From Planctomycetota bacterium (GTDB taxonomy: Bacteria; Planctomycetota; Phycisphaerae; Sedimentisphaerales; SM23-30), in NCBI GenBank assembly GCA_022705365.1, contig JAKJEP010000205.1, positions 270 to 6,218 of the forward strand: DNA of 5,949 nt. The letters run 5' to 3'. Below the pieces are notes generated by a model. It made no database searches. It saw only the letters and a program-made list of their open reading frames with translations, and was not told the origin of the DNA. The position numbers and the translations under genes are program-made. Shown here one piece after another: positions 1-5,469 of this stretch; positions within the stretch are counted from its first letter, which is position 1; the number at the start of each line of letters is the position of its first letter.

Positions 1-1
1 C

Positions 2-865
2 CTCCTGCCGGTCCTTCACGAAGCCTTTGACCGCTCAGGAGTTACCGCCGGGCAGATGGACGCCGTCGCCGTGGCGGCCTGTCCGGGCCTGACTCCCTCC
101 CTGATTATCGCCGTCACCGCCGCCAAGACTTTGGCCTGGGCCTGGAGCAAACCGCTCATCGCCGTCAACCACATCCACAGCCACCTCCAGGCGGTCATGC
201 TGGACACCGACCAGGATTGCTTCCCTGCTGTGGCCCTGGTTGTCTCCGGCGGCCACACCAGCCTGTATTCCTGCCGCCATCCGCTGGAACTGAAACTCCT
301 CGGATCAACTCGCGACGATGCCGCCGGCGAGGCCTTTGATAAGGTCGCCATGATTCTCAAGCTGCCCTATCCCGGTGGGCCTTCCATCGAAAAGGCGGCC
401 CGTACCGGCAATCCCAAAGCGTTTCATTTCACCCGCAGCTATCTGGAGAAAGACAGCCTGGATTTTTCCTTCAGCGGCCTGAAAACCGCCGTCCTCTATC
501 ACTGCCGCGGCCAGAACATGCTCGGGGAAGACCGCGTCCCGCAGATGACCGCCCAGGAAATCGCCGATATCGCCGCCAGCTTCCAGGCCGCCGTGGTCGA
601 TGTCCTGATCCGAAAAATCCTCCTGGCCGCTCGCCGGCTGCAGGCCAAAACCATACTCCTTGGCGGCGGCGTGGCGGCCAATTCCGCCCTGCGCGAACAA
701 CTGCAAACCGCCTGCGACCGGGAACACCTGAAACTGATTGTGGCGGAAAAGAAATACTGTACCGACAACGCCGCCATGGTGGCCGGCCTGGCCTGGCACA
801 AATTACAAGCCGGTCTCACCGCTGACCTGTATCTCGGCCCGCACGCCTCCCACGCGGATCTGTAG
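2..865 (+). CDS. tsaD: TsaD, tRNA N6-adenosine threonylcarbamoyltransferase, 5'-truncated by window edge
   Basis: TsaD (YgjD/Kae1 family) transfers the threonylcarbamoyl group from TC-AMP to A37 of ANN-decoding tRNAs, working in the cytoplasm with TsaB and TsaE to make t6A. The reading frame is open from base 2, so 287 residues are visible and roughly 50 N-terminal residues of a usual ~335-350 aa protein lie outside the window; the ATG at 56 is internal. Visible family motifs in order: the metal-binding HxxxH as NHIHSH (His codons 170-172 and 182-184), the nucleotide-site VSGGHTSLY (from 245), LLGSTRDDAAGEAFDKVA, LPYPGGPSIEKAA, FSFSGLKTAV, LGGGVAANSALREQL, and CTDNAAMVAG, whose Asp (764-766) is the third metal ligand. 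The usual TRGPGL motif reads AACPGL here. Third positions are C-rich, unlike gcvT on the same strand. It ends in TAG, 3 bp from the gyrA stop. Identification is very secure. Confidence 0.97.
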   Translation, partial: LLPVLHEAFDRSGVTAGQMDAVAVAACPGLTPSLIIAVTAAKTLAWAWSKPLIAVNHIHSHLQAVMLDTDQDCFPAVALVVSGGHTSLYSCRHPLELKLLGSTRDDAAGEAFDKVAMILKLPYPGGPSIEKAARTGNPKAFHFTRSYLEKDSLDFSFSGLKTAVLYHCRGQNMLGEDRVPQMTAQEIADIAASFQAAVVDVLIRKILLAARRLQAKTILLGGGVAANSALREQLQTACDREHLKLIVAEKKYCTDNAAMVAGLAWHKLQAGLTADLYLGPHASHADL

Positions 866-868
866 CCC

Positions 869-3496
869 TTACGCCTGGGGTTCTTCCGGTTCGGTATCGG
901 CGGGCTGGTTAGATTCTGTTGGTTCAACTTCCGCGGCGGGCGTTTCACCCGCTTCGGCTGCTTCGCCGTTTTCCTTTTCCTCTTCCTTGACTACGCGGGC
1001 CACCGCCACCAGCTTGTCCCCTTCGTCCAGCCGGATGAGCTTGACCCCCTGGGTATTGCGCCCAATGTCCCGCAGTTGTTCCAGACCCGTCCGCATGATA
1101 ATCCCGTGCGCACTGATGAGCATCAGATCGTCGGTATCCGCCACGGCCTTTAGAGCCACGACCTTTCCATTCCGTTCGGTCGTCTTGATATTGATCAGGC
1201 CCAGCCCGCCGCGCTTCTGGATGCGGTAGTCATCCAGATCCGTCCGCTTGCCGAAGCCGTTCTCGCACACCGTCAGCAGGCTATGGCCCGTACTGGCCAG
1301 CACCATATCGACGACCTGGTCGCCCTTGCGCAGCGTAATCCCTTTCACGCCCCGGGCCGTGCGGCCCATGGCCCGGACATCATCTTCCGGGAACCGGATC
1401 GCCATGCCGTCGCGGGTTCCCAGAATAATCTCATCATTATCCCCGGTAATCCGGGCGCCGATCACATCATCACCGGGATCCAGCGAAATGGCATTGATCC
1501 CCGAACGACGCACGTTGCTGAACGCCGCCAGCGGGGTTTTCTTGATTACCCCGTTTTGCGTAGCCATCACCAGCATCCGCTCGTCAAACTCCCGAACCGG
1601 CAGAATCTCCGCCAGTTGCTCGTCCTTGACCATCTGCAGGAGATTGGCAATGCTGCGTCCGCGACTCTGCCGCGACAGGGAAGGAACATCATACACCCGC
1701 TGCCAGTAGCACCGGCCCCGATTGGTAAAGCACAGCAGATAATCATGCGTGCCGGCGATAAAGAGGTGCTCGATAAAATCCCCTTCCTTGGTATCGCTGC
1801 CGATAATGCCCCGGCCGCCGCGCCCCTGCTTGCGGTACGTGTCGATCGGCATCCGCTTGATGTATCCTTCATGGCTAATGGTAACTACCACTTCTTCTTC
1901 CGCCACCAGGTCTTCGATGTCAAATTCTATTGCTTCCCCGGCAATCTCTGTACGCCGCGGATTGCCGTATTTCTCCTTCATTTCATACAGGTCTTCCCGG
2001 ATAATGTCGTGAACCAGTTCTTCATGGGCCAGAATCGCTTCATAGCCGGCGATTTCTTCGGTCAACTGCGCAAACTCCGTAGCCAGCTTCTCCACTTCCA
2101 GACCCGTCAGCCGCTGTAACTGCATCACCAGGATCGCATCCGCCTGCGGACCGGTCAGAAACTGGTCCTTCGAGGTTTTTTCCCGTACAAACTCCTCCGG
2201 CAGCAGCCGCTTGAGCGTCTGGCTTTCAATCAGCCGCAGCGGTTTCTGCATCAATGCCAGCTTGGCCGACGGCACATCCGGCGACTGCTTGATCAGGCGG
2301 ATGATCTCATCGATATCGCTCTGCGCCAGCAGCAGCCCCTCGACGATATGGGCACGGGCGCGGGCTTTGCGGAGCAGATAGCGGGTCCGGCGGCGGATCA
2401 CATCCTTGCGGTGATCGAGATACAGGCTCAGAATCTGCCGCAGGTTCAGTGTCTGCGGCCGGTTATTCACCAGGGCTATATTGATAATGCTGAAACTGCT
2501 CTGCAGTTGGGTATGTTTGAAAAGCTGGTTAATCACGATTTCCGGCTCGGCGTCCTTGCGGATTTCGATTACGATCCGCATCCCCTTGCGGTCGCTCTCG
2601 TCGCGTACATCGGAAATCTCCGTGATGGTATCGGCATTGACACACTCGGCAATTTTTACGACGATTTGCGATTTGATGGTCTGATAGGGAATCTCATCAA
2701 TCACGATCAGCGTCCGGTCCCGCTTGGTATGTTCGATGTGATATTTGGCCCGAACGGTCAGGATACCCCGACCCGTGGTATAACCATCAATAATTCCTTT
2801 GCGGCCGCAAATCAAACCCCCGGTGGGGAAATCCGGACCGGGAATGATTTCCATCAGTTCCCGCAGCCCGCAATTGGGATCATCAATCAGCTTAATCAAG
2901 GCGTCGCATACCTCCGTCGGATTGTGGGGCGGCATACTGGTCGCCATCCCCACCGCTATCCCCGTGCAGCCGTTGATAATTAAATTCGGAAATTTCGCCG
3001 GCAGAACCAGCGGCTCCGTGGTGGTTTCGTCATAGTTGGGAACGAAATCGACGGTCTCCCGCTTGATGTCCGCCATCATATCGGTGGCGGCGGCGGTCAT
3101 CCGCGCTTCCGTGTATCGCATCGCGGCGGGTGGATCATCGTCGATACTGCCGAAATTGCCCTGCGGATCCACCAGCGGTTGGCGCATGTTCCATTCCTGA
3201 GCCATCCGCACCAGAGTCCCGTAGGTAGCCTGATCCCCGTGCGGGTGATAATTACCATTGGTATCCCCGACGATCTTAGCGCATTTTCGGTGTTTGCTGC
3301 GCGGCCCCAGGTTCAGGTCGTTCATCGCCACCAGGAGCCGCCGCTGGGAGGGTTTCAGCCCATCCCGAACATCCGGCAGTGCCCGGCTGATGATAACGCT
3401 CATGGCGTAATTCAGGTACGAATCCTTCAATTCATCCAGAATTGACAGGTCTTCGATTTTTTCGTCGTTTGTTTCTACTTTATCTTCAGATTCCAC
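869..3496 (-). CDS. gyrA: GyrA, DNA gyrase subunit A
   Basis: GyrA is the DNA-cleaving subunit of gyrase (A2B2 with GyrB), which introduces negative supercoils using ATP. The 875 aa equal the usual GyrA length. The breakage-reunion domain starts with LKDSYLNYAMSVIISRALPDVRDGLKPSQRR (about 24-53); the catalytic Tyr is Y128 in AAMRYTEARM. The DNA gate and coiled coil run to about 520. The C-terminal six-bladed beta-pinwheel carries the GyrA box as QGRGGRG (557-563, bases 1808-1828), which marks gyrase rather than topoisomerase IV although its second residue is Gly instead of Arg. Residues 837-875 are an acidic, low-complexity tail. In the quinolone region HPHGDQATYGT, the positions equal to E. 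coli Ser83 and Asp87 are Gln89 and Gly93. The start is GTG at 3496, with GAGAGG at 3506-3511 and 9 nt spacing; no in-frame ATG lies before Met32, which is inside the conserved domain. The stop is TAA. gyrB is not in the window. Confidence 0.98.
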   Translation of the reverse strand: MESEDKVETNDEKIEDLSILDELKDSYLNYAMSVIISRALPDVRDGLKPSQRRLLVAMNDLNLGPRSKHRKCAKIVGDTNGNYHPHGDQATYGTLVRMAQEWNMRQPLVDPQGNFGSIDDDPPAAMRYTEARMTAAATDMMADIKRETVDFVPNYDETTTEPLVLPAKFPNLIINGCTGIAVGMATSMPPHNPTEVCDALIKLIDDPNCGLRELMEIIPGPDFPTGGLICGRKGIIDGYTTGRGILTVRAKYHIEHTKRDRTLIVIDEIPYQTIKSQIVVKIAECVNADTITEISDVRDESDRKGMRIVIEIRKDAEPEIVINQLFKHTQLQSSFSIINIALVNNRPQTLNLRQILSLYLDHRKDVIRRRTRYLLRKARARAHIVEGLLLAQSDIDEIIRLIKQSPDVPSAKLALMQKPLRLIESQTLKRLLPEEFVREKTSKDQFLTGPQADAILVMQLQRLTGLEVEKLATEFAQLTEEIAGYEAILAHEELVHDIIREDLYEMKEKYGNPRRTEIAGEAIEFDIEDLVAEEEVVVTISHEGYIKRMPIDTYRKQGRGGRGIIGSDTKEGDFIEHLFIAGTHDYLLCFTNRGRCYWQRVYDVPSLSRQSRGRSIANLLQMVKDEQLAEILPVREFDERMLVMATQNGVIKKTPLAAFSNVRRSGINAISLDPGDDVIGARITGDNDEIILGTRDGMAIRFPEDDVRAMGRTARGVKGITLRKGDQVVDMVLASTGHSLLTVCENGFGKRTDLDDYRIQKRGGLGLINIKTTERNGKVVALKAVADTDDLMLISAHGIIMRTGLEQLRDIGRNTQGVKLIRLDEGDKLVAVARVVKEEEKENGEAAEAGETPAAEVEPTESNQPADTEPEEPQA

Positions 3497-3505
3497 GGAA
3501 TCAAT

Positions 3506-3511
3506 CCTCTC
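3506..3511 (-). promoter_or_regulatory. Ribosome binding site of gyrA, supporting a GTG start
   Basis: GAGAGG on the minus strand sits 9 nt before the GTG at 3496. It decides the start because there is no ATG in frame near the N-terminus. Confidence 0.75.
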
Positions 3512-3535
3512 TTTCAGTCCATTTTTGAATAAAGT

Positions 3536-3564
3536 ATTCTACCGTGAAATGCTGGTTTAAGCAA
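3536..3564 (-). promoter_or_regulatory. Candidate sigma70-type promoter of gyrA
   Basis: On the minus strand, TTGCTT (3559-3564) and TAGAAT (3536-3541) are separated by exactly 17 bp; the -10 matches consensus at 5 of 6 positions and the -35 at 3 of 6. The predicted start near 3529 gives a leader of about 33 nt containing GAGAGG. It lies in the gap after the membrane-protein gene, so gyrA can be transcribed independently, although no terminator separates the two and read-through is possible. Confidence 0.6.
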
Positions 3565-3599
3565 TTATTCTTTTATGATTTCCTGACATAATTTTACTC

Positions 3600-4841
3600 T
3601 CAGGTAGGGGTATTTCCCAACCCGGATTCCTCCTCCTGTACCGCCAAAACGTCATTCTGACCGTCGGGATTTTGCCCTTCCTGCCCTTTACTCCGGCGCT
3701 GCTCCCAGTGGACCTGAACCCATTGCAATCCAGCTCCTATGACCAGTAGTAGAAAGGCCCCCAATACGATGGCAATCCCCTTGCCGTGCCGGGAATTCCA
3801 CAAGGTCTGCGAGATTTTCGCCGCCCCGGCCGAAACTGGTGCCACCAGGGCCAGACAAAGGAACCACCATTGCTGCATTAATATCCAGTTTAGGGCGAAT
3901 AAAATGGATACGAACAGACCGCTGGGATATAACGGATGGACCAGGTATGCCAAAACCCCCTGGGTAACCGAAGGAAACTCTTTCGGTAGTCCGTCATGGC
4001 TGGCCAAAACCGCGTGCATAATAGCCATACCCATCACTGCCCACGCTTCTGCATACCGCTTGCCCGAGATGTGGCTCAGGGTGATCGCTAATACCCCTAT
4101 CGCTAGGAAGATGGGAGAAAAATACCACTGCGCCCAATCGACAAACAAGCCCCACATGGCCGAATACAGCTGTAAAACTACCAGTACGACCAGAATCGCC
4201 AACAGCAGCCAGGGAATCCACCATTTGGAAAACGGCCGAGAATCTGTCTGAAAACCTTTATGCTTTTGCCACCGGGCCGCCAGTAGATGGCAGGCAGTAA
4301 ACACCGCAACCAGCCAGCAAGTCACATAGACAATCACATGCTGGGTTGGCTTGTCGGTTATCGATAGCCGAATAACCGGCGACAACGCCGCCAGAACCAC
4401 CAACCAGACAATAACCAGAAAAAGCAAAGGAGCGGGAATTTTCCAGCGATACCAGCGTAACGCCAAACGCAACTTCACCAGCGCCAGGATCAAGGCCCCA
4501 ATCGAAAACCAGTGAGCGATACCGGCCGCCGCCAGATAAAGCTCATTTAACGCAATGAACAAAAAACCGGTTAAAACCAGGGTAAAAATCCCCGACCGGG
4601 CGGCATCGGTAAACAGGTTCTTGCTGATCTGCCATCGTGCCAACCCCAACAGCAGCCACATATACAACTCGAACGCCCCCAGTGTAATATAAACACATGC
4701 CGTTTCCCCCGTTTTGCGATTATATGGATCAATTAGAATCCAGATTCCCACCAGCAGCAGCAAAATACTGACCCAATACAAAAACCGTGCGAAACAATGG
4801 ATGGAAAATTCCTCTTTGATAGGTATGTGGTACGCCGGCAT
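3600..4841 (-). CDS. Unrecognised multi-spanning integral membrane protein (413 aa)
   Basis: I do not recognise the family. The protein is very hydrophobic, with about 10-12 likely transmembrane segments, roughly at residues 20-38, 47-68, 84-107, 109-127, 136-156, 167-189, 208-229, 239-256, 263-280, 297-322, 324-342 and 355-374. Positively charged stretches lie between several of them (RWYRWK near 129-134, RWQKHK at 190-195, RHGK at 351-354). The N-terminus (1-19) is not a cleavable signal peptide. The last 35-40 residues are hydrophilic and rich in Gln, Glu and Gly and probably extramembrane. Trp is unusually frequent. No nucleotide-binding, transporter or catalytic motif was found. ATG at 4841 is preceded by GAAAGGG with 7 nt spacing, so the start is well supported; the stop is TGA. 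It points the same way as gyrA, 103 bp upstream of it. Its SD lies inside a long hairpin (separate entry), suggesting translational control. Gene call secure, function unknown. Confidence 0.88.
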   Translation of the reverse strand: MPAYHIPIKEEFSIHCFARFLYWVSILLLLVGIWILIDPYNRKTGETACVYITLGAFELYMWLLLGLARWQISKNLFTDAARSGIFTLVLTGFLFIALNELYLAAAGIAHWFSIGALILALVKLRLALRWYRWKIPAPLLFLVIVWLVVLAALSPVIRLSITDKPTQHVIVYVTCWLVAVFTACHLLAARWQKHKGFQTDSRPFSKWWIPWLLLAILVVLVVLQLYSAMWGLFVDWAQWYFSPIFLAIGVLAITLSHISGKRYAEAWAVMGMAIMHAVLASHDGLPKEFPSVTQGVLAYLVHPLYPSGLFVSILFALNWILMQQWWFLCLALVAPVSAGAAKISQTLWNSRHGKGIAIVLGAFLLLVIGAGLQWVQVHWEQRRSKGQEGQNPDGQNDVLAVQEEESGLGNTPT

Positions 4842-4908
4842 ATAAGTACCCTTTCAATTACGATTATGTCCCGAGAGAACTTCTTTTTTTAAAGGAAAGA
4901 GTACTTAT
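4842..4908 (-). promoter_or_regulatory. SD-sequestering leader hairpin / 14-bp inverted repeat before the membrane-protein gene
   Basis: Plus-strand bases 4842-4855 (ATAAGTACCCTTTC) and 4895-4908 (GAAAGAGTACTTAT) are inverted copies with 13 of 14 identities. In the minus-strand mRNA all 14 positions pair, one of them as U-G, around a 39-nt loop. The 3' arm contains the whole SD (GAAAGGG) and ends at the base just before the ATG. Formation would block ribosome binding. A DNA-level role is also possible: arm centres are 53 bp apart, close to five helical turns, and the distal arm overlaps a possible -10 element. Which level matters cannot be told from sequence. Confidence 0.6.
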
Positions 4909-4926
4909 CCCTAACATGTTTGTCAA
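4898..4926 (-). promoter_or_regulatory. Candidate proximal promoter of the membrane-protein gene
   Basis: A perfect TTGACA -35 (4921-4926) is followed after 17 bp by TACTCT (4898-4903), a weak -10 matching 3 of 6 positions. The start would be near 4891, downstream of the first hairpin arm, so this transcript would lack the SD-blocking stem. The weak -10 keeps confidence low. Confidence 0.4.
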
Positions 4927-4932
4927 CAGTAA

Positions 4933-4963
4933 ATTATATGAGAAATACAATTCTTTAACTCAA
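4933..4963 (-). promoter_or_regulatory. Candidate distal promoter of the membrane-protein gene
   Basis: A perfect TATAAT -10 (4933-4938) lies 19 bp after TTGAGT (4958-4963; 4 of 6 with consensus) on the minus strand. The start would be near 4926, giving a leader of about 85 nt that includes both arms of the SD-blocking hairpin. The 19-bp spacer is longer than ideal. Confidence 0.4.
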
Positions 4964-5020
4964 AAAACCGGCTATAAGTGTATGGGGTCCCAAAAAAATA
5001 AAGTGCAAAACGATAGGAAT

Positions 5021-5047
5021 TAAAAAGGCTTGCCGGGTGACAAGCCT
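5021..5047 (-). terminator. Intrinsic terminator after the 6S-like RNA
   Basis: On the minus strand AGGCTTG (5041-5047) pairs with CAAGCCT (5026-5032), a 7-bp stem with an 8-nt loop TCACCCGG, followed directly by TTTT then AA. It lies just past the 3' end of the predicted 6S RNA and separates it from the membrane-protein gene. The plus strand has no matching U-tract, so it acts leftwards only. Confidence 0.8.
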
Positions 5048-5250
5048 GAAATATAAGGTGCCTCCGCCGCGATGCCGTCTGTAAGGCATTTAGAAGAACC
5101 CAGTATTTCCATGTGGGTAACCGTTGCTTATGTCCAGAAATCCTGGCTGGCAGGCACAACCGGCGTTTAAGATCTGGCTTCCCTGGATTATGGGTATCGG
5201 TTCTTCAAAATACGCCTGACATAACAAACAGAGCAGAGGCATGTTTTCTA
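5048..5250 (-). ncRNA. ssrS: 6S RNA (RNA polymerase-binding regulatory RNA)
   Basis: 6S RNA mimics an open promoter, binds the housekeeping sigma holoenzyme and lowers transcription in stationary phase. The minus strand forms a long rod. The closing stem TGCCTCTGC (5233-5241) pairs with GCGGAGGCA (5059-5067), one G-U. TCTGT (5228-5232) pairs with ACAGA (5078-5082), GGCGT (5212-5216) with ATGCC (5085-5089), and GAAGAACC (5199-5206) perfectly with GGTTCTTC (5093-5100). Beyond lies a large unpaired central region and an apical hairpin (TCCAG/CTGGA, GGTTG/CAGCC). The arm GAACCGATA at the bubble edge recalls E. coli GAGCCGATA, where product RNA synthesis starts; TTACAG and CGGCATC in the 3' half also recall E. 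coli 6S. The size of about 200 nt, a dedicated promoter and a terminator all fit. No SRP, RNase P or tmRNA motif was seen. Two open frames crossing it are not credible genes. The identification rests on structure and remembered sequence, not a covariance search. Confidence 0.75.
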
Positions 5251-5256
5251 TGTTCT

Positions 5257-5285
5257 TTTATAGCATATTTTTTATCGGAATACAA
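5257..5285 (-). promoter_or_regulatory. Promoter of the 6S-like RNA
   Basis: On the minus strand TTGTAT (5280-5285) and TATAAA (5257-5262) are separated by exactly 17 bp, with 3 of 6 and 5 of 6 consensus matches. The predicted start is near 5250, a few bases before the closing stem of the RNA, which supports both calls. The spacer is A/T-rich. Confidence 0.65.
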
Positions 5286-5319
5286 GAGTAAATTACTTGA
5301 AAAAATCTATTTGTATATC

Positions 5320-5330
5320 TGGGAATCCCA
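5320..5330. repeat. Short palindrome TGGGAATCCCA between divergent promoters
   Basis: TGGGA and TCCCA are 5-bp arms around a single central A. The site lies about 35 bp upstream of the 6S -35 element and about 53 bp upstream of the gcvT -35 element, where a regulator could act on either. On the plus strand CTGGG (5319-5323) can alternatively pair with CCCAG (5335-5339). It may be chance. Confidence 0.3.
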
Positions 5331-5382
5331 TAACCCCAGTAGGAGCAGGGAATATACATTCTAAAAAAGAGAGAAAAACCCC

Positions 5383-5410
5383 TTGTCAATATCGGTAAAC
5401 TTGTTATGAT
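5383..5410 (+). promoter_or_regulatory. Promoter of gcvT
   Basis: TTGTCA (5383-5388) and TATGAT (5405-5410), each matching consensus at 5 of 6 positions, have a 16-bp spacer. An A-rich tract upstream (5361-5378) could serve as an UP element. The start would be near 5417, giving a leader of about 53 nt to the ATG at 5470, too short for a glycine riboswitch. Confidence 0.65.
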
Positions 5411-5469
5411 ACGGGCGTCGGGAGGAAATGGTTTTTTATTGGTTTATTGGGTTGAGGATTGACCAGGAA

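Noticed and set aside
936..980. Possible tsaD terminator inside the end of gyrA: GCGGG/CCCGC and CGGC/GCCG hairpins, then TTTTCCTTTTCC on the plus strand
   Set aside because: Stems are only 4-5 bp and the T-tract is interrupted; the sequence is explained by the gyrA Ala/Glu-rich tail codons.
1283..2119. Plus-strand 278-aa open frame and other frames antisense to gyrA
   Set aside because: They are shadows of the gyrA coding sequence with no independent family motifs or RBS.
5102..5120. DnaA-box-like sequence TTACCCACA on the minus strand (8 of 9 with TTATCCACA)
   Set aside because: It is single, lies inside the structured 6S-like RNA, and no cluster surrounds it, so it does not support an origin.
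4923..5159. Minus-strand open frame of 78 aa
   Set aside because: It crosses the 6S-like RNA and its terminator, has no convincing RBS and no family-like sequence.
5113..5364. Plus-strand open frame of 83 aa
   Set aside because: It runs antisense through the 6S-like RNA and its promoter; composition and residue pattern are not gene-like.
5428..5469. Alternative upstream in-frame ATG for gcvT
   Set aside because: GGAGG lies only 2 nt before it, the leader would be about 11 nt, and it would add a non-homologous stretch to an already long N-terminus.
5411..5469. Glycine riboswitch before gcvT
   Set aside because: The leader from the predicted start is only about 53 nt and lacks the aptamer core.
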